DNA of 64,000 bases from Anaerolineaceae bacterium (lineage in GTDB: Bacteria; Chloroflexota; Anaerolineae; Anaerolineales; Anaerolineaceae): the NCBI GenBank assembly GCA_003563055.1, contig PWSY01000036.1, forward strand, positions 1 to 64,000, read 5' to 3'. The position numbers were made by a program, and so were the translations under genes. Each line of letters opens with the position of its first letter. Position 1 is the first letter of the stretch. This document shows, in pieces, positions 21,139 to 31,266 of this stretch. A model generated the notes under the pieces. It did not search any database. It saw only the letters and a program-made list of their open reading frames with translations, and was not told where the DNA came from.

Positions 21139-22317
21139 TTATTTTTGATAAAAGGTGATCATCCCACGTTTCCCATTAATTAGCCAATCAGGTTCGGCTT
21201 CTTTTTCTAACTGATCCAGTTTGTCTTTGGACAACCCCACAGCAATTTCAGCTTTGAGGGTTCTGAGGCTTAAGAAGCTGGTTGGAAAATAACCACCTGC
21301 CTTCTGAATGGATGTGGTAGGGTGCCAATGTCTATCACCAAACAGGCGCCTATAATTGGCATCACCCTTTAGAATGGTCAGGTCATGCGAGGCTATTTGC
21401 GTATGTAAACATGGAGGCAGTTCTCGAAACATTCGAGCTGTTGTGAAAAATGGCGGGTTTTCGATGTGTATTTGCCCAGAAAGAAGGGATTTCTTGATTC
21501 TACCTGACAATGCGCGTAATTCTGGTCGTGAAGAGACACGTAAATGATTGAGGGTGTTTAAAAAGTCGCCAGACATGGCGTCTGATACAAAGAAGGGTTG
21601 GTTTTTTAAGTAACAGGTAATAGATGAAGCCAACCTGGTTTCTATTAAAAAATCAATCAAAGCGAGGTCAAAGAAAAGCTCTTTACCGACATTATCAAAA
21701 ATATAAGCGATTTTTTGGGGTTTCCGATTCAAGTAATTAAATACCTCTTCCGTTTGATTTATCAGGATTTTTTCAGGTTGTGCACCCATATCATTTTCAG
21801 AGATGGCGATATAACTCAGGTCTCCCCTGTTTCCCCATAAAGCTTTATAACAAACATTACGAAAACTTTTCAAACAGTTCTCTTTTAGTAGGGTTGGGTA
21901 TATGTCTGTAAACACTCCCAGGCCTTCCAATATGTCAGTTTTTTTCATTTGTGTAAATGGGTCTATGTGCATCCAGGGACCAGCCTGGAAATAAGCCACA
22001 ATCTCCAGAATTCGTCGATAGAAATATGCTTCGGCAAGGAACCAGGGTATTTCTAACCAGGTTTTGTTCTGCCATGGTGTGATTTCCTCCAACCACACCC
22101 GCCTGTCGCTGGTTGGTTCTTTGAGCATTTTTATTTGACCTGATTCTATCTCATCTTTGAAATCCAGCAATTTTTGACATATCTCAGGCGTGTAATCATT
22201 GTGGGATAGTATTCTGTCAATAATGTCTGGTTTGCGCTGTCGAATTGTTTTTTGGGCAAACGAACCTTGTGCAGAGGTCATAATTAAGGGAGGGAGGTTG
22301 TCTGAGCACATTGTCAT
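21139..22317 (-). CDS. DUF89/ARMT1-like damage-control phosphatase family
   Basis: 'KIAYIFDNVGKELFFDLALIDFLIE', 'NQPFFVSDAMSGDF'. Confidence 0.7.
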   Translation of the reverse strand: MTMCSDNLPPLIMTSAQGSFAQKTIRQRKPDIIDRILSHNDYTPEICQKLLDFKDEIESGQIKMLKEPTSDRRVWLEEITPWQNKTWLEIPWFLAEAYFYRRILEIVAYFQAGPWMHIDPFTQMKKTDILEGLGVFTDIYPTLLKENCLKSFRNVCYKALWGNRGDLSYIAISENDMGAQPEKILINQTEEVFNYLNRKPQKIAYIFDNVGKELFFDLALIDFLIETRLASSITCYLKNQPFFVSDAMSGDFLNTLNHLRVSSRPELRALSGRIKKSLLSGQIHIENPPFFTTARMFRELPPCLHTQIASHDLTILKGDANYRRLFGDRHWHPTTSIQKAGGYFPTSFLSLRTLKAEIAVGLSKDKLDQLEKEAEPDWLINGKRGMITFYQK

Positions 22318-22391
22318 TCTTTCGATAACAGGTTAAGGTTGTGTTTATCTAGGTTTGATTTAAAATGGGGTTTATGTTGGTTTTTGAACTT

Positions 22392-23486
22392 TCATGAATC
22401 AAAGTTGATAAAAGTTTTTATCCCCTCTCGTTTAGCAGCAATTGTAAAAGCCGTCAGGTATTCTTCAAGTGGATATTGATGGGTGATGAGGGGTTTGAGA
22501 TTGATCATCTCCTTTGACACCAGGTTGATTGCTTTTGGATAGGTATTCACCATGCGTCTTGAGAGCTTGAGTGTTATCCCGCGTCTTCGTGCAGCAGATG
22601 CTGTAAACCAGGTTTTGTCTTCAGAAGGGATGCCAATCAGGACAGTTGTCGCACCCCGTTTGGCTGTTTGTATGGCTGTCTCAACGGCTGACCCATCATC
22701 ACCGGCAGCCTCAAACGTCACATCCAGACCACGCTTTCCAGAAGCCTGGAGGATTGGTGATGTTTCATTTCCATCTGCTAAAAAAACGTCGGTTGCCCCA
22801 CATTCTAATGCCATTTTTAGACGGTCCTCAAGTCTATCGGTGGCAAAAATGATCGCGGCACCAGCCAGTTTTGCCATTTGAATGGTTAACAGACCAATAG
22901 GACCTGAGCCAAAAACGCCAACATTCATTCCCGGGAAAACCTTCCCTAACTTAAGGGCATGAATGGCCACCCCCAGGGGTTCCAGCATAGCAGCTTCCTG
23001 AGGGGAAAACTTATCTGGTAATGGATAAACCGCAGCTTTTGGCCAGCTCAGGAATTGCTGTAATGCACCGTCCGTATCCTCTGAACCAGCAAACTTAAGC
23101 TCAGTACAGAAATTTGGGTTGCCCTCCAGACAAAATTCGCATCGTCCACAGTGGATTGCCGGGTCAACAGCTACAAGCTGTCCTTTCATGGGACCTTCAT
23201 CGATTCGTGCTGAGAATTCATGGCCCAGGATGAGCGGCCTATCCAGTTGAAGGCTACCAGTTCCACCTTCGAGAAAGTAATGGACATCAGATCCGCAGAC
23301 ACCTACACTGGCTGTTCGCAGAAGGACTTCATTATTATTTTGCCTGGGTAGGGGAATTGATTCTAACCGTAAATCCTCAATTGTGTGTAATCGGATGGCT
23401 TTCATTTGTATTGCACCTTGTATTTTCTCTATTGGATTTTTTTGCTGGCAATTATAATCATGGTATGACGTATATTGTACCTTCAT
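22392..23486 (-). CDS. Zn-dependent medium-chain alcohol/polyol dehydrogenase
   Basis: 'GVCGSDVHYFLEGGTG', 'LILGHEFSARI', 'HCGRCEFCLEGNPNFC', Rossmann 'VGVFGSGPIGLLTIQMAKLAGA'; likely start at about 23405. Confidence 0.85.
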   Translation of the reverse strand: MKVQYTSYHDYNCQQKNPIEKIQGAIQMKAIRLHTIEDLRLESIPLPRQNNNEVLLRTASVGVCGSDVHYFLEGGTGSLQLDRPLILGHEFSARIDEGPMKGQLVAVDPAIHCGRCEFCLEGNPNFCTELKFAGSEDTDGALQQFLSWPKAAVYPLPDKFSPQEAAMLEPLGVAIHALKLGKVFPGMNVGVFGSGPIGLLTIQMAKLAGAAIIFATDRLEDRLKMALECGATDVFLADGNETSPILQASGKRGLDVTFEAAGDDGSAVETAIQTAKRGATTVLIGIPSEDKTWFTASAARRRGITLKLSRRMVNTYPKAINLVSKEMINLKPLITHQYPLEEYLTAFTIAAKREGIKTFINFDS

Positions 23487-23672
23487 GGAGTGAAGTTAGC
23501 TGTGCTTGATACAGACACCGACTATCCAAAAGTTAGGAAAAAAGGATCCTGGCTCGTGAAAATTATGGTTCCGCTTCGAATATTATGATCAATTTGACAT
23601 AGTAATATGATACGATTGTCTTAGAAACAATATCTTTAATGGCATCAATCCTGAGCCGGTGGGCTTATATTA

Positions 23673-24269
23673 TTGCTTTTAATCATTTATCTTATGCCCA
23701 AATTTGATTATTTTAATCTTCTCAGCCCAATATACGATATGGTTTTTGCTCAAAGGCAAGAGCATGAACTTGTTGATTTATTGGAGATCGAAAATTGTCA
23801 AACTTTGCTTGATGTTGGGGGAGGGACGGGCCGAGTCTCGGTTTTATTTAAAAATACCACGAAGAAGATTTTTATAGCGGATACTGCCATAAATATGCTC
23901 CAACTGGCCCGTGATAAAGGGTTGGCTACTGTTGTTTCTGAATCCGAGCATTTGCCTTTTCCCGATCAAATATTTAATCGAATTATTATGGTGGATACGT
24001 TTCACCATGTGAAAGATCAACGCCAGTCGCTGGATGAAATGTGGCGATTACTCACCCCACGTGGAAAGATGGTTATTGAAGAGCCTGATATCCAGCATTT
24101 GTTGGTAAAATTAATCGCATTGGGAGAGCGATTATTGCTTATGCGCAGCCAGTTCAAGAAACCCCAGGCCATTGTGGAAATGTGTCAGTTTGTACCTCAC
24201 TCTGATGTTAAATTAATCCGCCGTAAAGGGTTTGCATGGATTATAATTACAAAAAAGGAAATTGACTGA
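23673..24269 (+). CDS. Class I SAM-dependent methyltransferase
   Basis: 'LLDVGGGTGRVS', 'MVDTFHHVKDQRQSLDEMWRLLTPRGKMVIEEPD'. Confidence 0.8.
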   Translation: MLLIIYLMPKFDYFNLLSPIYDMVFAQRQEHELVDLLEIENCQTLLDVGGGTGRVSVLFKNTTKKIFIADTAINMLQLARDKGLATVVSESEHLPFPDQIFNRIIMVDTFHHVKDQRQSLDEMWRLLTPRGKMVIEEPDIQHLLVKLIALGERLLLMRSQFKKPQAIVEMCQFVPHSDVKLIRRKGFAWIIITKKEID

Positions 24270-24272
24270 AAG

Positions 24273-24611
24273 GTGATCAAGATGGCAAAAGTGAATGTCC
24301 ACCAGGCGATGCATGCGATTCCAAATTATTTTAATCCAGAAAAAGCACAGGGTATATCAGGTACTGTTCAATGCATGTTCTCCGGGGAGCAAGCATCTAA
24401 CTGGGTGATCACAATTGCAGATCAAAATTGTGAGGTTTACGAGGGAAAAGTAGAAAACCCCGACCTGACCATCAAAGCAGACGCTGAAATGGGTGTTAAT
24501 ATTTTGACTGGAAAGACAGATGCTATGCGGGCTTACATGTTGGGCAAAATAAAGGTGTTTGGTGATCTATCACTGGGGATGAAGTTAACCGATTTCTTTG
24601 ACGCCGATTAA
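24273..24611 (+). CDS. SCP2 sterol-binding-domain protein
   Basis: 'MPNYFNPEKA'-type N-terminus, 'NPDLTIKADAEMGVNILTGKTDAMRAYMLGKIKVFGDLSLGMKL'. Confidence 0.8.
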   Translation: MIKMAKVNVHQAMHAIPNYFNPEKAQGISGTVQCMFSGEQASNWVITIADQNCEVYEGKVENPDLTIKADAEMGVNILTGKTDAMRAYMLGKIKVFGDLSLGMKLTDFFDAD

Positions 24612-24679
24612 TGGTTATTGGCACCGAAAGGAATATAAGATCCCATCAAGTATTTCGTATAGGAGCAGTAGTTATTGGT

Positions 24680-25027
24680 TTAGAATAATCCCCAGTCATC
24701 TCCCAGACCCTCTTCAATCATTGAGGTATCCCAGGTTTCCTGTCCATAATTTATTTTTGTAGTTACATCCAGGACTGATTCCGCTTTTTTACGGGTATTT
24801 TCCATCATTGAAGGGCCATATGGACAATAAGGGGTGGTGAGTATCATTGTGACCACTGCGTGGTCTTCCTTCATTTCCACATTCCTGACAAGACCAAGTT
24901 GGAGAATATTTAATCCCAATTCTGGGTCGATTATTTCCTCTAATCCTTCTTCTAGTGCAGGAACAATATCTGGGTGGGTTTTTTCAACGTCCCAAACGGG
25001 AATATTTGCTTGTTTTTTATCGGTCAT
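24680..25027 (-). CDS. MIP18/DUF59 (SufT-like) Fe-S assembly factor
   Basis: 'LEEIIDPELGLNILQLGLVRNVEMKEDHAVVTMILTTPYCPYG'; start taken as the Met at 25027 (track ORF extends to 25081). Confidence 0.85.
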   Translation of the reverse strand: MTDKKQANIPVWDVEKTHPDIVPALEEGLEEIIDPELGLNILQLGLVRNVEMKEDHAVVTMILTTPYCPYGPSMMENTRKKAESVLDVTTKINYGQETWDTSMIEEGLGDDWGLF

Positions 25028-25028
25028 G

Positions 25029-25652
25029 TCAGTTTTCTCCCACTTGTTGGGGAATATGGTAAGTACAGCGGTCTGAATCATTAAAGATACAAGTTGTAAT
25101 TGTGACAGGAATGGCTAATGATTCTGAAATCATTGCATGATCCAGTGTGCAGATATCAGGATGTTCCAATCCGATTTGATAATATGGGCAGGAATATGAA
25201 ATGAGAGTATATGAATTCTTGTTTTTCTTTGATTCAACGATGAACCCTTCCCTGGTCATGATGGTCTTGAGCAACTGTATCCGTTCATCAAGTGGTCTTT
25301 TAATAAACTCGTCTTGATAACTTTTTGCAATATCTGAGCCAATCTCTTTAAAGAGGTCTTTGATTTGATTGGGTGGCAGTTTAACCTTAAGGGAATCAAG
25401 GATTCGGCGTGTCAATTGAAGGTAATTGGTTGGAAATTTTTCAACACCCTGATCGGTTAATGCGTAGATCAGCCTTGGTCTGCCAACGCCATGCCGCTCT
25501 TCACTGGAGGTTACCAATGCTTCCGCTTCTAAGGCTGCCAGATGATGCCGAATTGAAATACCATTGATACCAACAGATTTTGCCAAATCTTTTATACTGG
25601 ATCCGGGGTACATGAGTAAGGTCCTGAGTATTTTTTCCCGTGTGCTTCTCAT
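25029..25652 (-). CDS. sufR: SufR-like Fe-S-responsive HTH regulator
   Basis: N-terminal winged helix 'SIKDLAKSVGINGISIRHHLAALEAEALV'; C-terminal Cys cluster C-x12-C-x19-C-x7-C; divergent from sufC. Confidence 0.75.
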   Translation of the reverse strand: MRSTREKILRTLLMYPGSSIKDLAKSVGINGISIRHHLAALEAEALVTSSEERHGVGRPRLIYALTDQGVEKFPTNYLQLTRRILDSLKVKLPPNQIKDLFKEIGSDIAKSYQDEFIKRPLDERIQLLKTIMTREGFIVESKKNKNSYTLISYSCPYYQIGLEHPDICTLDHAMISESLAIPVTITTCIFNDSDRCTYHIPQQVGEN

Positions 25653-25959
25653 AAAAATTTGCCTTGAAAATAAAGATAGAATATGTCCAATTTATGGTTG
25701 TGATTTTAGCACGCTGCGCCAAGGTTTGTCAATATATTAGATATTTATATTAAAAATATATTTGAGTATGAGTAAAAATAAGGTTGGATTGCTTTTTACC
25801 CCGGTATTAAACCGATATAGATTATTAGAATCAGGATGGCAAGAAAAATCTTTCAGCCAGTTTTCTTTCGCTGAGCTGGGGTCATATCATCATTGAAATC
25901 GATCATTAAACTTTATTCTAATGATATTATTATGGGAATGGAATAGCATAAAAATATTA

Positions 25960-26009
25960 TTGACAAAGAATAAAAAAATTTTGCTAAATTATTATATATT
26001 TATAATAAT
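25960..26009 (+). promoter_or_regulatory. Candidate suf promoter with overlapping AT-only palindrome
   Basis: TTGACA at 25960; weak -10 around 25985; inverted repeat ATTATTATA-TATT-TATAATAAT at 25988-26009. Confidence 0.45.
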
Positions 26010-26114
26010 AATTAACTTAGGAAAACACGCATGCTATAATCTTCCTGCTTTGCAATAACAAGATAAATAAGATAAAATAAGGAAGTTATGACCGCTAACG
26101 GTTGAGGAGTTTGA

Positions 26115-26891
26115 ATGTCTAAATTGGAAATAAAAAATTTACATGTATCGCTTGAGGATACTCACATCATCAAGGGATTTAACCTTTCTGTAAAACGTGG
26201 AGAAGTTCACGCCATTATGGGACCTAACGCAACTGGGAAATCCACACTGGCTTACACCATAATGGGACATCCTAAATACGAAGTTTCTGGGGGTGATATA
26301 CAAGTTGATGGAAACAGCATCCTTGAAATGGCTCCCGATGAACGTTCTCGGGCAGGTATCTTTCTGGCATTTCAATATCCTGTCTCTATTCCAGGTGTAA
26401 CTGTGGCAAACTTTCTGAGAACTGCGGTCAACGCCAAAAGGCGTTATTCCGATCCCTCGCAAAAGGATATTTCTATACTCGAATTTCGCAAGTTACTAAA
26501 ATCAAAGATGGATTTACTGGAGATGGATTATTCCTTTGGTGGCAGATACTTGAATGAAGGTTTTTCTGGAGGCGAAAAAAAGCGTACAGAGGTTCTACAA
26601 CTTGCTGTATTAGAGCCATCTTTTGCGATTCTCGATGAAACTGACTCCGGGTTGGATATTGACGCTATCCGGATTGTGTCCGAAGGAGTCAATGCATTGA
26701 AAGGCCCCAATATGGGTGTGGTTGTCATCACCCATTATCAGCGGATTTTGAATTATCTCCAACCTGATTATGTTCATGTCATGTATGATGGCCGTATCGT
26801 TGAATCTGGTGGTGAAGAACTGGCAGTACAACTGGAGGAGCATGGGTACGATTGGGTGCGTGAAAAATATGGACACCCAGAAGCAGCTTAA
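26115..26891 (+). CDS. sufC: Fe-S assembly ATPase SufC
   Basis: '[29 protein letters not shown]', '[35 protein letters not shown]'. Confidence 0.95.
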   Translation: MSKLEIKNLHVSLEDTHIIKGFNLSVKRGEVHAIMGPNATGKSTLAYTIMGHPKYEVSGGDIQVDGNSILEMAPDERSRAGIFLAFQYPVSIPGVTVANFLRTAVNAKRRYSDPSQKDISILEFRKLLKSKMDLLEMDYSFGGRYLNEGFSGGEKKRTEVLQLAVLEPSFAILDETDSGLDIDAIRIVSEGVNALKGPNMGVVVITHYQRILNYLQPDYVHVMYDGRIVESGGEELAVQLEEHGYDWVREKYGHPEAA

Positions 26892-26914
26892 ACTTAAATT
26901 AATGGAGGTCTTCT

Positions 26915-28327
26915 ATGGGTAAAAACCCAGAGACTGATTTTATAAATGAACTAGGTGAGTATCAGTTCGGATTTCATGATCCTGAAACTTATATATACAA
27001 AAGCCGAAAAGGTCTTGATGAGGACGTAGTCAGGCAGATTTCTGCAAAAAAGAATGAACCTGATTGGATGTTGGCCTTTCGAATAAAAGCATTGAGACAT
27101 TTTCAGCAAAGACCGATGCCAACCTGGGGCCCTGATTTAAGCGGCCTTGATCTGGATGATATTTTCTTTTATGTCAAACCGACGGATGCCGAAGGAAAGA
27201 CCTGGGCAGATGTTCCAGATACGATCAAAAACACATTTGATAAATTAGGCATTCCAGAAGCTGAGCAAAAATACCTTTCAGGGGTGGGCGCACAGTATGA
27301 TTCTGAGATGATTTACCACAGTGTTCAGGAAGGTCTTGAAAAACAAGGGGTTATTTTTCTCTCAATAGAAGAGGGCTTAAGGCAACATCCAAAACTATTT
27401 AAGGAATACTTCTCGACAGTCATTCCAATCCAGGATAATAAATTTGCAGCCCTGAATAGCGCTGTTTGGTCAGGCGGCTCTTTTGTTTACATTCCACCAG
27501 GTGTTAAGGTTGATTTACCGCTGCAAGCTTATTTCCGGTTAAATGTTGCCAACATAGGCCAATTTGAGCGTTCATTAATCATCGCTGATGAAGGGGCGCA
27601 GGTGCATTATGTGGAAGGTTGTACAGCGCCAACATATATGACCAACTCCTTTCACAGTGGTGTTATCGAAATTGTGGTTAAGAAGAACGCGCGTGTTCGT
27701 TATACAACCATTCAAAACTGGTCCAGTAATGTATACAACCTTGTGACACAGCGATCCAAAGTTTATGAAAATGGAACGATGGAGTGGGTTGACGCCAATC
27801 TGGGGTCAAAGATAACAATGAAATACCCTTCCTGTTATTTACTGGAGCCTGGTGCCAAGGGTGAGATTTTATCGGTCGCTTTTGCTGGGCCAGGCCAGCA
27901 TCAAGATGCAGGTGGTAAAGCGATTCATTTTGCTCCTAACACCAGCAGTAAGATTACATCAAAATCAATCAGCCGCAAAGATGGACGCAGTTCCTATCGA
28001 GGTTTAGTAAAGATCCTCTCGGAAGCCGAGGGTTCCAGGTCTAATGTTGTCTGTGACGCGTTATTACTGGACCCCCAATCTCGCTCGGATACCTATCCGT
28101 ATATTGAAGTTGACGCTCAGGATGTCAGCCTGGGTCACGAAGCAACAGTATCCAAGGTCGGTGAAGAGCAATTATTTTATTTAATGAGCAGAGGATTAAG
28201 CGAAGAAGAGGCGACCACTATGGTTGTCTCCGGTTTTATTGAACCTTTGGTTAAAGAGCTCCCCATGGAATATGCCGTAGAAATGAACCGCTTGATTCAG
28301 CTACAAATGATTGGGTCAGTTGGATAA
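26915..28327 (+). CDS. sufB: Fe-S assembly scaffold SufB
   Basis: '[17 protein letters not shown]', '[12 protein letters not shown]', '[29 protein letters not shown]'. Confidence 0.95.
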   Translation: MGKNPETDFINELGEYQFGFHDPETYIYKSRKGLDEDVVRQISAKKNEPDWMLAFRIKALRHFQQRPMPTWGPDLSGLDLDDIFFYVKPTDAEGKTWADVPDTIKNTFDKLGIPEAEQKYLSGVGAQYDSEMIYHSVQEGLEKQGVIFLSIEEGLRQHPKLFKEYFSTVIPIQDNKFAALNSAVWSGGSFVYIPPGVKVDLPLQAYFRLNVANIGQFERSLIIADEGAQVHYVEGCTAPTYMTNSFHSGVIEIVVKKNARVRYTTIQNWSSNVYNLVTQRSKVYENGTMEWVDANLGSKITMKYPSCYLLEPGAKGEILSVAFAGPGQHQDAGGKAIHFAPNTSSKITSKSISRKDGRSSYRGLVKILSEAEGSRSNVVCDALLLDPQSRSDTYPYIEVDAQDVSLGHEATVSKVGEEQLFYLMSRGLSEEEATTMVVSGFIEPLVKELPMEYAVEMNRLIQLQMIGSVG

Positions 28328-28350
28328 ACAGGAAAGAAGAATAATACCTC

Positions 28351-29703
28351 ATGTCAAGTTCGAGAAAAAGTATCAAAATAGGCAAAGCTACCCGGTCTCG
28401 TAAAGGCTTATCTGGCTTCTCGTTCACCGATAAAAGCCTTCCTGAAGTTGAGGATTCCAGTCTCAGAGATTATCGTCAATCTGCCTGGGAAGCCTATCAG
28501 TCATTATCCTTTCCAACGAAGCTGGATGAGCCATGGCGAAGGACTGATATCAGTCAATTAAAAACTGAATCCTTTTCCTTGTTCAAAAAATCTGAAAAAG
28601 AGCAACAATTGCCAAGGCATGTGTATGACCCAAAAACGGCGGATGACCTTCGGTCAGGTCAAATCATAGCTGGTGCCGGGGTAAATGATTGTTCGATAAA
28701 CCGAGCTTTAGAAGATAAAGGGGTCATCTTTGAGGATTTTCATACTGCTGAAATAGTGCATCCCAGAATACTTCAAGAGGTTCTCGGGCAAATTGTCTCA
28801 CCGGGTGAGGATAAATTCACAGCATTGGCTGCAGCACTAGCGACAGATGGCGTCTTTTTATATGTGCCTAAAAATGTTACTATTGAAGATCCACTCCACA
28901 GTATTTATTGGGGCATGGGTGAATCTAAGGCATTTATAAATCACCTCGTTATCTGGTTGGAGGAAGGGGCGCAGGCAACGATTGTGCACGAATCAACATC
29001 CCCAAATGGTGTTTTAAACGAACAGCTATTCCACAATGGGATTGTGGAGATTCATGTGGGCAATAATGCACATCTTAATTTAGTTGAACTCCAATCCTGG
29101 GGCAAGAATGTCTGGTCTTTTACTAGGGAACGGGCGCAAGTGATGGCTGATGGAAAATTGGACTGGGTTTTTGGCGCAATGGGCTCGCACTTATCGAAAA
29201 ATTTTTTGGATATTGATCTGGTGGAGCCTGGCGCACAGGGACGAATGTCTGGCTTTTATTTCACCGATGATGACCAGCACCTGGACCTTGATACTCAGCA
29301 GAACCATCTGGCTGCACACACCACCAGCGATCTGTTGTTTAGGGGGGCTTTAATGGATGCCAGCAGGTCGGTTTGGCAGGGAATGGTCTATGTTGCACCC
29401 GGGGCGGTGGGCACAGATGGCTATCAGGCAAATCGAAATTTGATTTTAAGCAAAGCTGCTCGAGCAGATTCGATTCCAGGTCTAGAAATCCTGGCTGATG
29501 ATGTTCGATGTTCACATGGAGCAACGGTTGGAAAGATAGATGAAGATGAAATATTTTACTTGTTAAGTCGTGGGATACCCCAAAAAGAGGCTGAGCAGTT
29601 AATTATCTTGGGCTTTTTTAATCCTATCATGGAGCGTATCCCATTTACAGGTGTTCGACAAAAGTTTATTGATGCCATTATAGAGAAAATGAATGCTAGA
29701 TAA
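28351..29703 (+). CDS. sufD: Fe-S assembly protein SufD
   Basis: 'YVPKNVTIEDPLHSIYW', 'CSHGATVGKIDEDEIFYLLSRGIPQKEAEQLIILGFFNPI'. Confidence 0.93.
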   Translation: MSSSRKSIKIGKATRSRKGLSGFSFTDKSLPEVEDSSLRDYRQSAWEAYQSLSFPTKLDEPWRRTDISQLKTESFSLFKKSEKEQQLPRHVYDPKTADDLRSGQIIAGAGVNDCSINRALEDKGVIFEDFHTAEIVHPRILQEVLGQIVSPGEDKFTALAAALATDGVFLYVPKNVTIEDPLHSIYWGMGESKAFINHLVIWLEEGAQATIVHESTSPNGVLNEQLFHNGIVEIHVGNNAHLNLVELQSWGKNVWSFTRERAQVMADGKLDWVFGAMGSHLSKNFLDIDLVEPGAQGRMSGFYFTDDDQHLDLDTQQNHLAAHTTSDLLFRGALMDASRSVWQGMVYVAPGAVGTDGYQANRNLILSKAARADSIPGLEILADDVRCSHGATVGKIDEDEIFYLLSRGIPQKEAEQLIILGFFNPIMERIPFTGVRQKFIDAIIEKMNAR

Positions 29704-29820
29704 GCGCACCAATCGTTTTTCATACAGAAAAATAATAGTAATTACGTCTGAATTCTGCTACAATAGATAATTGATAGATCACAATCCATATTAATTATTA
29801 TTTGTTTCCAAGGAGGATCA

Positions 29821-30114
29821 ATGGCGAGATCACCATTTATGCGACCACCCGCAGAAGAGATAACTTATCAGGTAGGTGATGTAGTTGAAGTATTTTGTGA
29901 CCATGAAAAGAATGGCGATCGAATCAGAGATTGGGTAAGGGGAATTGTTGTTCAGGTGGATGAAAAAATGGTAGCGGTGCAATTCCGCACCAATGTTTAC
30001 CTCACGGATGGCTGGATGGTCCCTGACCATATTCTATGGTTCCCATTTGATTCAAGTTTAATCCGGCTGGCTAAAAAGGAGTCGACTCGACCAACAGGTT
30101 ATCAATCGGGCTGA
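29821..30114 (+). CDS. Small conserved-looking hypothetical protein (97 aa)
   Basis: Good RBS (AAGGAGGA) and uninterrupted ORF; SH3/KOW-like 'VGDVVEVFCDHEKNGDRIRDWVRGIVVQVDEKMVAVQF'. Confidence 0.6.
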   Translation: MARSPFMRPPAEEITYQVGDVVEVFCDHEKNGDRIRDWVRGIVVQVDEKMVAVQFRTNVYLTDGWMVPDHILWFPFDSSLIRLAKKESTRPTGYQSG

Positions 30115-30138
30115 AAATGGTTTTATCGAGCGTATCTG

Positions 30139-30167
30139 GGCGGTCTGCAGGATATGACCGCCTTTTT
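30139..30167 (+). terminator. Intrinsic terminator after the 97-aa ORF
   Basis: GGCGGTC-tgcaggatat-GACCGCCTTTTT. Confidence 0.8.
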
Positions 30168-30184
30168 AATAACAAGGGAATAAA

Positions 30185-30505
30185 ATGACTGAGATTATCT
30201 ATTATCCAATTTGTTCCTTAGAAAAACTTCCAGTTGGAGAACGTTTATTCGTTGAAGTGGATGAAGAACCAATTGTCATTTTTAACTTCAATGGCGATAT
30301 ATTTGCTATCGCCGATGTTTGTACGCATGATCAGGGCTCTTTAGGCGATGGAGAGCTGGAAGGGTATGAAATTGTTTGCCCCAGGCACGGTGCTCGTTTT
30401 GATATCAGGTCGGGGGAGGTAGTAACATTACCAGCAGTAAATGGAATCTCAACGTACCCGACCAGATTGAATAAGGGCATGGTAGAAATTGGCGTGGAAG
30501 CTTAA
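30185..30505 (+). CDS. Rieske-type [2Fe-2S] ferredoxin
   Basis: 'CTHDQGSLGDGELEGYEIVCPRHGARFDIRSGEVVTLPA' Rieske CxH/CxxH motifs. Confidence 0.9.
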   Translation: MTEIIYYPICSLEKLPVGERLFVEVDEEPIVIFNFNGDIFAIADVCTHDQGSLGDGELEGYEIVCPRHGARFDIRSGEVVTLPAVNGISTYPTRLNKGMVEIGVEA

Positions 30506-30520
30506 ATCATTGTGCATAGA

Positions 30521-30546
30521 AAAACGGCTGTTTTTTCAGCCGTTTT
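30521..30546 (+). terminator. Intrinsic terminator
   Basis: AAAACGGCTG-tttttt-CAGCCGTTTT. Confidence 0.75.
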
Positions 30547-30606
30547 AAATTGTGTTTTAGATGGGCTTAAAGATATTCTCAAAAAGCCAAGAAAGTCCCT
30601 GATTTC

Positions 30607-31260
30607 TTATAGGATATTTGATCCAAACTGACCGACAATTCTTAAGATATCGAAGCCCTCAGCAAAACGTCTTTCTGCCAGGGCACCATGCCGAATTGCA
30701 GTTGCGTGAATTATGTTTTCATCAAGATAATATTTATCTGCATAGGTCTTGTAGGCTTTCAATGCACGGATTTTTCTTTTTACACCATCTTCAGATACCT
30801 CAACTAAAAAGTCCGGAAAGAAACCATAGCTGGACCTTAATACATCAAATCCCAGTAATGTTGTGCCCCTAAATGCACGTAAGGCTTCCTGGGTTATTGT
30901 TTGATGATCTTGATGAATATCCTGAGCAGTATGCACAAGCACAACCTCAGGATGGTATTGATTCTTGAGTTCAATCATGACCTCAAGAATCTCCTGGCGG
31001 ACTGCCTGGAAACGGCGCGTTATGAATTCGTGAAGGAAGGTATTTTCAGGATTAACCCCAAGTATTTTCATGCTGGCTTTATGCTCTTCAACAAGATTTT
31101 GGAGCGAAGGATTTTTCTGGTTGTCGGAAAAGGTCACACAAATGACCCTGGTCTGGCTTACAATATCTGATATCAGTGCACCACATCCGAGCTCAATATC
31201 ATCTGGATGTGCACCAATACATAAGACTGTATCACCAAAAAAAGTCATATTATGATTCAT
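30607..31260 (-). CDS. PIG-L family deacetylase
   Basis: 'VLCIGAHPDDIELGCGALI', 'VLVHTAQDIHQDHQTITQEALRA'. Confidence 0.88.
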   Translation of the reverse strand: MNHNMTFFGDTVLCIGAHPDDIELGCGALISDIVSQTRVICVTFSDNQKNPSLQNLVEEHKASMKILGVNPENTFLHEFITRRFQAVRQEILEVMIELKNQYHPEVVLVHTAQDIHQDHQTITQEALRAFRGTTLLGFDVLRSSYGFFPDFLVEVSEDGVKRKIRALKAYKTYADKYYLDENIIHATAIRHGALAERRFAEGFDILRIVGQFGSNIL

Positions 31261-31266
31261 AATTTG

